A stretch of 64,000 nt of DNA. It comes from Paragyromitra xinjiangensis (Eukaryota; Ascomycota; Pezizomycetes; Pezizales; Discinaceae). Numbering within the stretch: position 1 is the stretch's first letter; each line of letters begins with the position of its first letter. Both the position numbers and the translations under genes were made by a program. The notes beneath the pieces are model-generated. The model was not told the origin of the DNA and made no database searches. It was given only the letters and a program-made list of their open reading frames with translations. The stretch is taken from positions 1,426,001-1,490,000 of the forward strand of contig JBCAMK010000003.1 of assembly GCA_038503065.1 (NCBI GenBank). The letters run 5' to 3'. Below are positions 35,001 to 47,300 of the stretch, piece by piece.

Positions 35001-38000
35001 CTAAATGGTTTTCTTTTCTTCCAGGGAAACAAACGAACGAATCAGAGACCATTAATTACAGGTCGGAAATAGTTTTCCCGGTTAGAATAGTCACGTGCAA
35101 CCTCAGTTGAGTAACACTATCGGAGTCTTTTTACATCAGAATTGGACCAATTATGCTGGATCACAGAGGGAGAGATTGAAGACAAATAACATCCACGAAT
35201 CTATATTTAAGATGGCATTGTTAATATTCATGAAATATGACCTCCATCAGCATTATGACAGGCCAATATCTGAGATATTTGCCACGCGCTTGGATCTCCC
35301 TACTTTGGTCAAACATCATGATAAAAATTTTCACTCCGTCGTCAGTACCGTACTCCATTGGGAGAGCTCGTATTAAAAAAACTATATCATATGGGCCTAT
35401 ATTCGGCAGGGAAGATTCCTTACATTATTATCCCCCGCTATGGAAGGGTTTTACATTAGGTATGTAGCATATGGTTGCTAATTTCTCTACCTACTGCCAT
35501 GTCTGCGTTGGTCAACGAAGTAAAATAATGATGTCCTTTTACACTCTCTATCAAGTGCAGACGCATATGCCTGAGCCCCAACACACCTACATTCCTATTA
35601 TGCGATCGGTAACTTTATGGATGCTATAGCCTATAATATTTTCGTGCTAGTCTCAATTGCAGGTCGGAGTAAACGCCGAACAATTAGAAGGCATCGTGTC
35701 GAATGTTCATATCTCGACCTAGATTGACAAGATAGTCGAGTCACTTGGCTTCCTAATATAATTGCCTAATAAGAATAGAAGTCCCAAGCCAGATTATATG
35801 TTTGGGGAATGATCAATAGGGAAGTTATTGAGCCACAAACCTCTAGATGCGTCTAGCATTTCCATGTATCACCGTAATCAAATCAATCTAACCAGGAAAG
35901 TAGGAATCCTAGCACTTGGCTACATATCTCGCATGGGCAGAAACTCGCCTGTCTAGGCCACGTGGGATAATACCAGTATAGTTTAATTCAGCCCTCGTTT
36001 ACGAGGAGAGACCAGATGCCCAAAATTACAATCCTGAAATCACTAAAACTTTGGATAAACGATTGGAGCTAACTTATTCGGCTTGGGCATTTGTTGGCTC
36101 GCATCCAATTGCCATCATCTCGCGAGAGTGCTCTAAGTGGGGCATCAGGGAGGCAACGTGGACTAATGTTGAGGTCCACTCATGTTTCACACACGTACCT
36201 GAGAAGAAGAAGAAAAAAGTGGTGAAGATTGTATAGACGGACCGATCTTTCAGCTTCTCGAAAAACCGAAAACCTTAAGTATAGTGTTATTTGGAATAAT
36301 TGGCTTGGTGGCTTGCGAACCGAAGTTGGAATATCGTTATCTTTTCACATATCAACATTTTTGGTTTGCGGGATGTTCTAGAGCATGGGAATTGTATCCC
36401 CCACAGCCGCCTCGTTTGTGTGTGGCCACAGAAACATATTGTGTCTAAAGTCAGTGACGGACGATTATGGGCTTAAAGAGACCCTACTTCGTGGGAAGGT
36501 ACACTCGGGCAAGGATGTGAGCCGCAGTGATGGGATTGGTGGCTTGAGATGGGCTGTCGCAATCCCTCGATTCGAACCGCCTTCAATCGGGAGAGATGCA
36601 CCATCATGGATTTGCCGAAGATTTGGAGAGTGTGCATGTTAGAGGCCAGGGAACACGAGTTGTGAATACTCGAGGGGGGGCGTTGAAGCTTTCGGGGGCG
36701 CTCGGCTTTTCCCTTGCGCCTGGTGGTTGGGATGATATTCGCCAAACAGGCTGATTTACTAATCACTTGTAGCACGCAACCCCCATGAATTTGTCTCTGA
36801 GACACTGTCTCAGATGTCGCTACATGGACGGCGTTCGGGCGGCTTGGAAAGGCTTTGGCCGTCACATGGCGTCTTCGGTTAGAGCAAGAAAATTCTTGAC
36901 AAAAAACGATATTATGGTCAATGGTCAACCTTCTCGAAAAGATTAGGATGCTTCATCGTGAAGAATGTCTCCACTTTAGAGCTGCATGCGGAGTAGTCAG
37001 ATAGGTAGTTTCTAGACTCATGTCCTATAGCCCCCTCTCATACAGCCGCCGGCTGTTCCGAGAACTTCAACAGCCCATACGTTACCAACATGTTCCGGGT
37101 AGGTGCCGATGAACCTACCTGTCGGGTCGAGCATGCCGTACTCTCCTGCTTTGGTTCAAGAAGCTCGCGTTACTTTGCGTTTCTGGGACAAGAAGCACAG
37201 TCGATTTGCTTTTTGTTGTGCTCTTGCCCCCTTTCTTGAAGTTGAGTTCTCAATCAAACCCTTGTCTTGAACTGGCCTATTTAGGACAATTTGCTTTCAG
37301 GCAATTGCAATTTTGTGGGCCTTTGTTTAGATGCAGTTACCTGCGGTTTGTTCTCGTGCAGCAAAATTAATGGGTGATTCACTTTCTCACACACATCTAT
37401 CGGTCTTGGGTTAATCCATTCATTAGAGAGAATTCGGGAGGGAAGGACTTCTGCCGATAAGTATAGAGTAGGTATTGGGGCAATGAGAATGGAGTGTACC
37501 GAGATGGAACATGCGGTAAGTCCTATTTTCTTTCTTGTCTGAGATCTGAACCTTTAATCGTCCGGGGTACACGTTTTGCTAACGATTACCAAACAATTTC
37601 CTGCTGCTGTTCTGTCTTATATGATCAGTACTACATACATATCGATGATTTGTTTTTCCCCCTCAGATTCTCTCTCCAAGCAAGCGTGTCCAGTGGATTT
37701 TTTGACACTGTCATTCGCGTGGTTTATGCGTGGCAGCCAAACCCGTTTTCTTCTCGCGGAAAAGTCCTGGGAGTGGGGCAGCGGCGGGCGTTACGGTGGA
37801 TCTGGGTGTGGATCTTTCCGTGACCGAATTTGGCATATTCAGCGCATATCCATGGTCGCGCGGAGGTCGTGATTTGATGGTCGGGGAGGCCGGGAGGATG
37901 ACTTGGAAAAAGTAACTTCTCGGTTGTTGGGCCAATCAAAAGTGGGGCGGAAAGCGAAAAAAGAAACGGATGGGTAAAAAGCAATCAGAGACACCATATT

Positions 38001-38010
38001 CCATCGATGA
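29080..38010. other. Nine-kilobase gene-poor region
   Basis: No gene with recognisable domains is seen on either strand. Several short frames look protein-like in codon pattern but cannot be assigned: 29888-30118 (+, QVWCSGKLFGAKVD), 30175-30450 (-, RYFVRMYRVVVIRNVHKR) and 33443-33685 (+, EHTRRYSEGEGNSS). They may be remnants of old mobile elements or chance. I could find no long terminal repeats, terminal inverted repeats or reverse-transcriptase or transposase motifs by eye. Confidence 0.4.
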
Positions 38011-38784
38011 ATGTCTCAGGTTCCAAGAAATTTGCCATGCATAGGTCTTTCCGACTGGGAAAACATTTATCCAATTCGCGATAAAATCACAAAGCACGTG
38101 GATTATACGGCGAGAATACAATGGAGGGACAAAGGGGTTCTCTATTCGAGTGTTTACTGCAGCGCTGGAAAGAGAATGGTGGTGAACCGTGAACCTTCTT
38201 CGGATTGCATTGAATTGTTGCTCAGTTTATCATTCCTGTATGTTCCACAAGCACAAGTCCTGGAGAAAGAGACGCTCTACACGTCTGCTCGTACCAGGCC
38301 AGGCCTTTGTGGGACATGCGGCCAAGTCCTTTCTCATCGCAAGCAGTGGCCACCACCACCTTCCCCCGGCTATCAACCACCAATCACTGCCCATCCCAGT
38401 AACCTAATTCACGCCATCCAGACCCATCGTTCTATCCACCATACCCAATCTCGCATAGCCAGGGACTCCGCAAGCGGTTCATGCAAAAGATTTGCTCCTC
38501 TCGGCCACCTTGCCTTCGCATCGCAGGCAGGCGAATGGTCTGGGAATGAGGGGCCTAGATTTGGATACGCTGGTGGGGTTGCAGCTTGGCCCAAAGCACT
38601 GGTCGATGCTGTCCCGAGGCGACTCTCCAACCTCCAAATTCTGCACACTACCTGCTCTTGCTGCGGACACGATCATGAGCCCCCTTTCTGCGTTGGATTC
38701 TGGCTTTGGGGCTACTCTGGGAAATATTTATTTATGATTTCTAAATTGAGGAATCGAACCAAAGCAGAAGTGCCAGCTAGTTAG
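38011..38784 (+). CDS. Open reading frame of 257 codons, unknown status
   Basis: An ATG-started frame remains open for 257 codons. The first 80 residues look protein-like (DWENIYPIRDKITKHVDY, RIQWRDKGVLYSSVYC). The middle is Pro/His-rich and contains CGTCGQ, and the end includes TTCSCCGHDHEPPFC. There is no known domain and no visible introns. It sits about 1.5 kb upstream of the C2H2 factor and might be part of its very long leader. A frame of this length is rare by chance at this base composition, but not enough to claim a gene. Confidence 0.3.
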   Translation: MSQVPRNLPCIGLSDWENIYPIRDKITKHVDYTARIQWRDKGVLYSSVYCSAGKRMVVNREPSSDCIELLLSLSFLYVPQAQVLEKETLYTSARTRPGLCGTCGQVLSHRKQWPPPPSPGYQPPITAHPSNLIHAIQTHRSIHHTQSRIARDSASGSCKRFAPLGHLAFASQAGEWSGNEGPRFGYAGGVAAWPKALVDAVPRRLSNLQILHTTCSCCGHDHEPPFCVGFWLWGYSGKYLFMISKLRNRTKAEVPAS

Positions 38785-40309
38785 GGCAAATTTTCGCTGT
38801 TTCGTCCCATCTCTTTCTTTCCGTCTCTCTTGCTCAATCATATATGTAATTGGCCACGTGTGGTGTGCCAGTAGTGGTGTGGATCGCTCGGTTGCCCTTT
38901 TGTCTCTCCCTTCGTGAGTTTTCCTTTTTGTTTTATTACCTTTTCCGCTCAGTCTTTCTTCTTTTTTCCCAATTTTCACGTATTCCAGAAAGGTCAATTT
39001 AACTTGCCCCCACCCCCAGCAACTACTTATCATGGCCCATCTCATTTATATCCCTATCGATTTCAATATCCATCCATACATCACATCTTCTCCTTGTCAG
39101 ATTACATAGATCTCCAAGCGTAGCCATAGCCTGCCCACCCTCATTGGATCACTGATCAACCGCTGGGATAGTTACACCCAGATATCGATTGGGGCCCACG
39201 CGACTCGGCTGTTCCCATCGCAAGCATCACCATCAATCATCTGTCGTGGGCTACTTCTGCCTGCATTGCCTTCAAGACGCGCCAGTGCGACCCGTGAACC
39301 CAATACCGCACCATTCGGGCTGTTGTCTCACCTCACCAGCCAATTCAAGCCGAGACGCTACGGGAAAAACCAGGGGGAAGACCAAGCCGTCTCTCCTCTT
39401 TTTTTTGCCCCTCAACCCCGGTCTCTCTCCGATTTTCAATCCCTCACAGATCCAGTGCCTACCCCCTGTCCCTGCAGCCTTTCCCTCCAGCCCGCGCGCA
39501 AGCTAAGACCTTTCTCGTCTTGATAGAAAGAGGTGCATTATTTGGGGGGAAGCTTCTTTCCTACACATATCTCCACGATTTGCAGGAATAATTGCGCTTC
39601 GCGAAAGGAAGAAAGAAAAAAAAAAATACTACCCTCACCTGTCAGCTTTGGTATTTTATTTACTTTTTACGTTCCCTTTTCTTCTACCGTACTGTTTCCT
39701 CGCCCCTTCACACACATCAAGTTTATTCACTTGACGTATATATCTCCCCAGAGGCGCTCTTGGACACGTTTTTCTCCAGCCATTCCCGACAGCCATCAAG
39801 AAAGCCTTTAATTCAGCCTTCAATTACCTTTCTGTCGAGCCTTGGCTTGTGAAGCCCTGTGGACGAAGGTTTCTAGTATCCATCTCGATACCATACCTTC
39901 GGGTCGTTGCTTGTTTTCTTGGTAGATCACTCACAGAAGGCTTGCTTGTCGGCAGTAAAACGTGGTGATCGCCGGATTCTTGCTCCGTTCGGGTCAAACG
40001 TCAAATCGCCTCACCTTTTCTCACTCATCTCGCCTTATTCATCAAGAGGTAAACATCAATTCCATACATACAAATGCCCATATAGTTGTTGGATATCCCA
40101 CCCTCCACATTTTTGGTTGGAGTCAGCCCGTACCAATCTGGCGGGTTGTACCGCTGTCTCCAATTTCTCTCCAATGTGCAACATATAACTGACTCGATGT
40201 GACCTGACTAGCTGTCGCACGATTGAGAGTGTCTCATTCATTCGCTAGGACATACCGCACCAACTTTCCCCCGCGGCTGCGTCGAGTAGCAGCAGCATCT
40301 CCCTAGTAG
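38785..40309 (+). promoter_or_regulatory. Pyrimidine-rich leader or promoter of the C2H2 factor gene
   Basis: About 1.5 kb rich in CT tracts, with several short AUG frames, for example at 39032, 40073 and 40173. A plausible leader intron donor (AAGAG|GTAAAC, 40049) is present. This is typical of fungal developmental regulators with long leaders. The missing first coding exon of the C2H2 gene may be in here, but I could not identify it. Confidence 0.4.
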
Positions 40310-42180
40310 TATACTTTGAGCGCAAACCGCCTCAGAGTATACACCCCCATCCCTTCCAAGGGCCTACTCTCAAAGATATTCACTACGGCGACCCTTAGTT
40401 TCCCCCCGTTCTCACGGGACATCGTTTATCCTCCGCAGCTTTTTATACCTCCTACACCGCAATCGTCCTATCCATCGCCAACTCTCAGCACAGCCGACAA
40501 GTATTCGCTGCCCTCCCTGGATCCTTCACAGGGCCAGCAAGCCCATTTCTGGGGGGGAGGCCCTGCAGGAGCTTCCTCCACTGCGGGTTCCTCTCACTCG
40601 GTTCTGGCTCCTTCGTTATTATCCAACACGTCGCCTTCAAATTCAATCTCATACCTCTCGCATTCAGCGCCTTACAATACCGTCCCATCCTCAGCGACTA
40701 GGACGCTGCCCACACCACCTACGACTACCAGCGACGCCGACGCCAGGCCATTCTCACAGGTCTCACGGGAGGAGTACTCCAGCGTGGCGGTAACACTAGC
40801 TCAAGCCACTTCCTTAATGAGTACCCATGATAGTGGACCGAATGTTTCGTCCACATCTGGGCTTGCTGCTCGTAGGCAACAATTACCTCAGTTTCATCTC
40901 AACACCACTCGACCACCTTTTACATCCTTTGGGAATGTCTTAACACCACCTCCAGTAGGACATAGTGAAATGACAAGTCCATTGAGTAGTGGGGCAAGTA
41001 GTGTCAGTGCAGTATCGACCATGGGGTCGTTTTCGCCTGTTGGGTCAGTTGGGTATTGGTCTTCAGGATCCAATAACTCCTATGGATACAACTCAGCCCC
41101 AAGTAACCCTTCGTATACCTCGAGTGGGATGTCAGGTGCACCAGGCTCCAATTTTGGTATGAGAGTGTTCAATTCTGGTAGCAGTGGAGGGCCTTTATCT
41201 CTCAATAGAGGGAGCAGTAGACCATCTAGCCCTGCCACAGGAGACCTCGTTCCCCAATCAGCACATTATGAGAACTCAGCCTCGTCTTTTTCAAGTGGTA
41301 TGCCCATGACAACAGGTACTGGTGGTCATCCAATTTCTGCGTCAGCAGGATCAGGCCTACCGTCAATCGGGCAAGGCTCAAATGTACATGGCTATTCTGG
41401 TGGCTATATTCAACAGGCGTCACAACCACCGAACGGCTCCCCATCACATCCGCCAATAAATAGTCAGTCGCAGCCTCAAGATCCTTATTCACCGCAGGGT
41501 TCACTACCGCCCCCGACTCCATCGCAACCATCATACTATAGCCATCAACAAAATTCGCCATACTCTACATCTCCCCCACTGCAAATGTCTGGAAATTCTT
41601 CAGGATCGATGATGGGCCCGGGTCGTCCGATGCAGTCGCCTCACTATCCCCCCCTTATCCCCCTGCAGCCAAATTATAAATCGAGTTACCCCCCTTTGCC
41701 AGGAATGGGAGGAGGACAAGTCATGGGCCCTGGTGGTATGTTAGCTGGACACCCACACGCTATGATGTCACATCACCACCATCAGCAGCAGCAGCAAGCC
41801 GAGCGACCATATAAGTGCGATCAGTGTCCACAGAGTTTCAACAGAAACCATGATCTCAAACGACACAAGAGAATCCACCTAGCGGTGAAGCCGTTCCCCT
41901 GTAGTAATTGCGAGAAAAGCTTCAGCCGAAAAGATGCTCTAAAAGTGAGATTTTGACTTGATCCCAGTTTTATTTCTATCTTTTGTAATGGGAACTGATC
42001 TGTGTGCAGAGACATCGCTTGGTGAAAGGTTGTGGAAAAGCAGATCAACAGAACAATGCGAATGCGGGATCTTCAAATACGAGAGATCAAGACTTGAAGA
42101 TATCACCCTCAACCTCACCAAGTAGCTCGAGGGTTCTACAGCGTACCTCGAGTCCCCCTGGAGTGAAAATCGAGCGGTAG
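40310..42180 (+). CDS. C2H2 zinc-finger transcription factor, resembles NsdC; 5' end unresolved
   Basis: The frame is open from 40310 (after TAG at 40307) to the donor at 41944. A 65-nt intron (41945-42009) leads to the last exon, 42010-42180. No ATG occurs near the 5' end of the frame, so a first exon with the start codon is missing, perhaps spliced to an acceptor such as CACAG just before 40498. About 500 residues of Ser/Pro/Gly/Gln-rich sequence precede two fingers: YKCDQCPQSFNRNHDLKRH and, after HLAVKPF, PCSNCEKSFSRKDALK|RHRLVKGC. The second finger is split by the intron and ends His...Cys. A RNHDLKRHKRIHLAVKPFPC-type linker and a C2HC finger recall NsdC, a regulator of sexual development in Aspergillus; this match is from memory. 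The C-terminus is Ser-rich. The factor would be nuclear and bind DNA. Confidence 0.75.
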
Positions 42181-43620
42181 CATTCCGTGAACCTCGTTCC
42201 GTGGGGGCTGTAAACTATTATTTCCTTTGTCTTATTCTTCGTTTTCATACCCATTTACATTCATGTTTTATATAAAGGTATCATTTTTTACGTACATCTA
42301 CTATTTTGTTTCTTTTTGGGAGTGGGGGTTAAGGAAACAACACACTGGGGAGTAGTTATTTCGGGTGGGGTTTTCGGTACATCTTATGCAGCGAGTTGGG
42401 TTCTTTTATTTGATTTGTTGGTTCATCCTGCGGACCTTGCGGAGGGGGCTGAAGTATTTTTTTGGGGGGACAAAACGGCGTGTTCATCTCATGTGTAGCA
42501 TTCGATTGAAATGGGGGTTTTCTTAGGCGGTGTTTCTTTGCGGTTCTCACCCCTTCTGTGTATTTTTTCTTATTTATGGGTGATAGAGTCTCGTAATCTG
42601 GCTCTTGGATATGTTTTGGGGGTGTTTGTTTTATTTTTAGCATCTGTTTTATGATACTCTCTTTGGCGAGGTGATTGGGCAGACGAAAGGGGTTCGGCGG
42701 TGTTGTGCTTTGCTTTATGCCTGGATTGGTCGGTTCTGGTTTTCTCTCTGAAGTTTTTTTACAGGTGATTTGTTTTTGTACCTTCTTTTTCTGTTCCTTT
42801 TGTCATGTGGTGGGGTGCTATCTATTACCATGACTGAAAAGAGGAGGCAAGCAGATGGTCAATTATATACATATATTATCGACGATGAGATACGCTGTAA
42901 GATTACAGAAAAAAGGACATGGGATGCAAATTAATGAATCATATCACGAGCACACTGGCTGGCATTTGGAAACTCAACTCACGTGCTCCATCATTACTTA
43001 GCAGGATCTCAATTCTGACCAAATCCACTCGTCCTAGCAGACAACAGGGGCCTACCATCTGTACCGGTAATTTGCTACATCTTAGTTTGACCTAACTTGA
43101 CCTTCCGCCTCGTTAATACGAGCTACTTATATGAGGCGGTACTTGAATGGGCGAAGGCAGAGGAGAAACGCATGTATGTGTACGTATGTTGTAGCACACG
43201 GGGGTCTTTCGTCTGTCTTGCCGACATATGCGGTACTTTCCTGAGAAAGTTCAGCCCCAGAATGCGAGGCTATGTGGTGAGTCGGTGATTCGGGACCAAG
43301 CGCCGTGAGACAGGCTGCGGGTGGTTGCCACACTGGAGGTACTTTTTCGGGGAAGGGGGGTGGTGGTGTAGGCTACATACCAAGCATTTGCGCCGTTAGG
43401 TTTGGCATGCGGCTCCATGGGGAGATTTGCAGTGACGAATGTGAGTCTTACCGGGTTTGGATAGACAAAGCCCGTGCACGATGTGGGGATTGCGGGTGAT
43501 CGACGACTTCCTTGCTAGATGGAGTCGAGGGGTCATGAAATAGACAGGAGGCATGCAGCCATGCATCATTCCAGCAATTTTGGAGAACCCCCTCGTGAAT
43601 AAGATTCGGGTCGTGTTTGT
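42181..43620. other. 3' flank and spacer
   Basis: T- and G-rich sequence after the C2H2 factor gene, then mixed sequence. Only short unconvincing frames (for example 43097-43288) are present. Nothing is annotated. Confidence 0.5.
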
Positions 43621-44352
43621 TTACACTGCGTAGGCGTTGCTGGGATATTATCTGCTAGTTAGCGTTAGGTCGTTTCCTGCTACTCCTTCCTCTCGTTCGT
43701 TCGTTTCTTCTCTTCTCTTGCACCTTCAACCACACAGGCTTCTTCACGATCCTTTGGCTCTCTGCTGTCCTTTCCTTCGTTTTCTTTCCGTATCCTCGGT
43801 TTGGGATGAAAATTTGAATGTCCACCCTCATTCTCTAATTCCTTTAATTAATTCTTTCCTTTGGCTGCCCATCTGGGATTTCTTCAGAAAAATTAATTTC
43901 TTCCTCCTCCGTCCTGGGATCGGAAAGAACAACCCTTTGTGCTCCTCCTCTCCTTCATTTCGTCCCTTCTTCGCTGTTGATTTCATCCCTTCTTCACTGT
44001 TGGTTGTTTGGAGTAACTTGTTGCTCAAAAGGATCTTTATCCCCTTTCTATTTTGCTGTGTCCCTGCATTTTATCATCAAACCATCATCAAACTATCAGG
44101 GTCTCATTAATATTTTCCTGAATTCTTTCGACCATCATTAATTCATCTTCCATCTTTAATTTCTTTCACTGGTCGATTCAAAGGTTATTTTTGGCTTATA
44201 ATTAAACACCGTCCACTCTTCTGTTAGTATTCTGGCTCCCTGAATCTTTATTTTTTTGGGTTGCTTTTATCTTTTGCTGACTTTTAGGGACGTGGCCCTT
44301 TGAAGGTAAGGAGAACTCATCATAGGCACCGATTTGATTCACCTAGTGAATC
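43621..44352 (+). promoter_or_regulatory. T/C-rich leader of the Hsl1-like kinase gene
   Basis: Pyrimidine-rich tract of about 700 bases ending at the kinase ATG (44353). It holds a 157-codon frame with no ATG at its beginning and a Phe/Leu/Ser-rich translation, explained by the base composition. Two very short upstream AUG frames are visible near 43806 and 43819. No binding sites are assigned. Confidence 0.45.
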
Positions 44353-47300
44353 ATGCTAGATATGGAGACTAGTGCTGTTAGCCGTGGCTATAGTTCGGGC
44401 CGTAGTGCCCGCAAGCCGTTACACGATACAACAGCTAATAATTACTCCTCACCGACCCCATCCCGCCGCTACTCGAAACCACAACCTTCTGATTGTGCGC
44501 AGGATACGAGACCACGTCGCTACAATCATGCCAGGGAGAAATCATACGATGAGAATTCACAATCAAAGGTGGTTTCTTCCGAGGCTGAATACCATGGTTC
44601 TAGATACGCTCCGAGCTCTACGCCAACGCAAATTACACCAGCTCCGAAGCCTTCGAAGCTTCGTAGGGGCAAAGCAAGGGTCGGTCCATGGATTCTTGGT
44701 CGTACTTTGGGCAAAGGTAGTAGTGGTAGGGTGAGGTTGGCAAAGCATTTTGAAACCGGCCAACTTGCTGCTATCAAGATAGTTGGGAAGGGCCAACCGG
44801 AGAATAGTAGCCCGCGCGGTGTTTATGATCAAGGTGAAATGGGAAGTCCTCTTCCCTCCGGCCTTGAGCGTGAGGTTGTTATCATGAAATTGATCGATCA
44901 TCCTAACGTGATGGGTCTGTGGGATGTGTGGGAAAATCGTGGTGAACTGTGAGTTGTATTGTTTACTGAGTGATGATCTATGTTAAATGTCTCTATGCTG
45001 ACTGTAAGTAGTTACCTTGTTCTTGAGTATATTGAAGGAGGTGAACTTTTCGATCACTTGACTAGCCGTGGCCGTCTCCCAGAGAGGGAGGCTATGAAGT
45101 ATTTTCGTCAAATCATGTCCGGCATTGACTATTGCCAACATTTCAATATCTGCCATCGGGATCTTAAACCCGAGAACCTTCTTCTTGACGCGAATAACAA
45201 TATCAAGATTGCAGACTTTGGAATGGCTGCCTTGCAGCCACAGGGATCTCTTTTGAACACTCCTTGTGGGTCCCCACACTACGCGTCTCCCGAGATCGTG
45301 TCTGGAAAACAGTATGATGGTGCCAGATCCGATATCTGGTCGTGCGGGGTCGTTCTATTTGCATTACTTGCTGGTTACTTGCCATTTGACCATGCAGATA
45401 TCCGTGAACTTTTGCAGAAAGTCATGCGTGGTCGTTTCGATATGCCTCAAGAGTTCTCGAATGAAGCGCAAGACCTCATCTGGCGTATGTTGACCGTCGA
45501 CCCTAAAGCTCGTATCACGATCGAGCAGGTATGGAGACACCCGCTAGTGAAACGGCACGCGCCCATCGACCCAAGGACTGGTCTCGAGACAGATAGGGGC
45601 CCTAGGCCGCCGAGCCCGACGGATATTGGAAGGCCGGTGAATAATAAGGTTGATATTGATCGTGAGATTTTGAAAAACCTACGGACGCTGTGGCAAGGTG
45701 TTCGTGAGAAGGAGTTGGTTGAGAGGTTGCTCAGTAACGTGTAAGTATTTCTGCCCTTTGCCCTTTATCCCTACCCTACCCTGCCCCTGCCCTATGGTCA
45801 CTGTTGCCTTACTCTCGGACTTGTTCGGGGACATTACCGTTTTCAAACTATTATTTCAAGGCTGTCCGCATCTGCATATGTCGTGTCTTGTCCATTACTT
45901 CGGCCGGTGCCGGCACCCGGCGACCGGGTTCATATTAGGCCGTGCGCGTAGTGTATCTCGTGCGACAGCGGGCGGGAGGGAGGATCGGGACGGGTACTTG
46001 CTAGTTTAGAGCCCAATTTCTTTGGACATTTGTTTTGATGGAGCGAAATCACCTAAGAGAAGTTTGCGCTAATTATGTATTTTTTTTTGGATGAAATAGG
46101 CACAATCAAGAGAAGGTATTTTATTACTTGTTGATGAAATATCGGTACGAACATCTTGAGAACTATCCCGGGAACGAGCCTGTTCCTTCTTCTCAATGCA
46201 AACCGTCCGATGCATCCCCTACCGGCTACAATAAGCGCCAGATAGCTACCAATACCACGTACTGTTATAATCAACACCGGCGCCAGAGAAGCTCGTTGGC
46301 TTCCCAGTGCGATGATCGTTGGCAAACCGAGGAGAAGAACGGTGCCATTGGGCCTAACAGTTATGTCGAAGACCGTCGCCGTTCTCAAGGTTCCTATCCT
46401 AATAGCCAAGCTGGCCGCTCTCGGGCTCGGGGTGGATATGTTGATGATGGAGATCTGCAACGTCAGCAGCCAAAAGCTCATCTAAAGGCGGTTGCTTCTC
46501 GGTCGTCGCTCGCTGTCTCTGCACGCTTTGGCAACAGAAACTATAAAAGGAGAAGTTGTCATTCCAGGTCCTCTTTAGTGAGCTGTATGAACAGCAGTCC
46601 TTCCGCATATAGATCTATCAAGCAATCTCGCAGTTATAAGCGTCACGTCAGCTTCAAACATCAAAATTCGCGTGGTGTGAGGAGCGATGGACTGAAGCTG
46701 ACTGTCCGTAATAATACTGATCGCAGGGCTTGGGTTGACCATGGAAATCGCGAGGGCATAAACCGGGAAAACAGCCCTAATTTTGAACAGCCTGAAGCCG
46801 CGTTACCACCAAGGAGCAGAAAAGAGTCTGCTTCCATCGTGAAGCGGCGCTCCGCAGTTGTCATCGATGGTCGGGTTCTCCACAGTGCTTATACTGGTAC
46901 TGCTCAATCTTTAAAGAAGAAACCGTCATTCCTGGGAGATCATGAAGATGCTGAGAGGAGACGCATAGTGAGCAAGGAATTGGAGGAGGCCTGTGAAAAG
47001 GCCTTTAATAGCTCTGCCATTAAGTCTTCGCTTCCTTCTTTGAATCCTGTCGCGGGTGTCGGGCAGACCGTGAGCGAGTCTGCCAACACCACTGGTGACA
47101 TCAATTTTCCTCACGATATTGTGTGTTCTTCGCCTGGAGGGCGGGCTCATGCTGTTGACCAGGGCCTTTGCTTTGACAGCCAAAACAGTAATGAGAACAA
47201 TTTGCCTGCCGATGCTTTAATTAGGAAGCGGAGTGATGGGAGAAATACGTTGCGCATCTTCGAGGATGACGAGAACGATCCCGACAAAGGGTATCTTGAT

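Noticed and set aside
36530..36610. tRNA-like GGTTCGAATC on the minus strand
   Set aside because: Flanking bases do not form a T-arm or acceptor stem, and no A box is seen at the right distance.
38738..38765. Another T-loop-like word (GGTTCGATTCC on the minus strand)
   Set aside because: Only two base pairs of the required T stem are present.
43637..44110. 157-codon Phe/Leu/Ser-rich frame before the kinase
   Set aside because: Does not start with ATG and is explained by the T/C-rich leader of the kinase gene.
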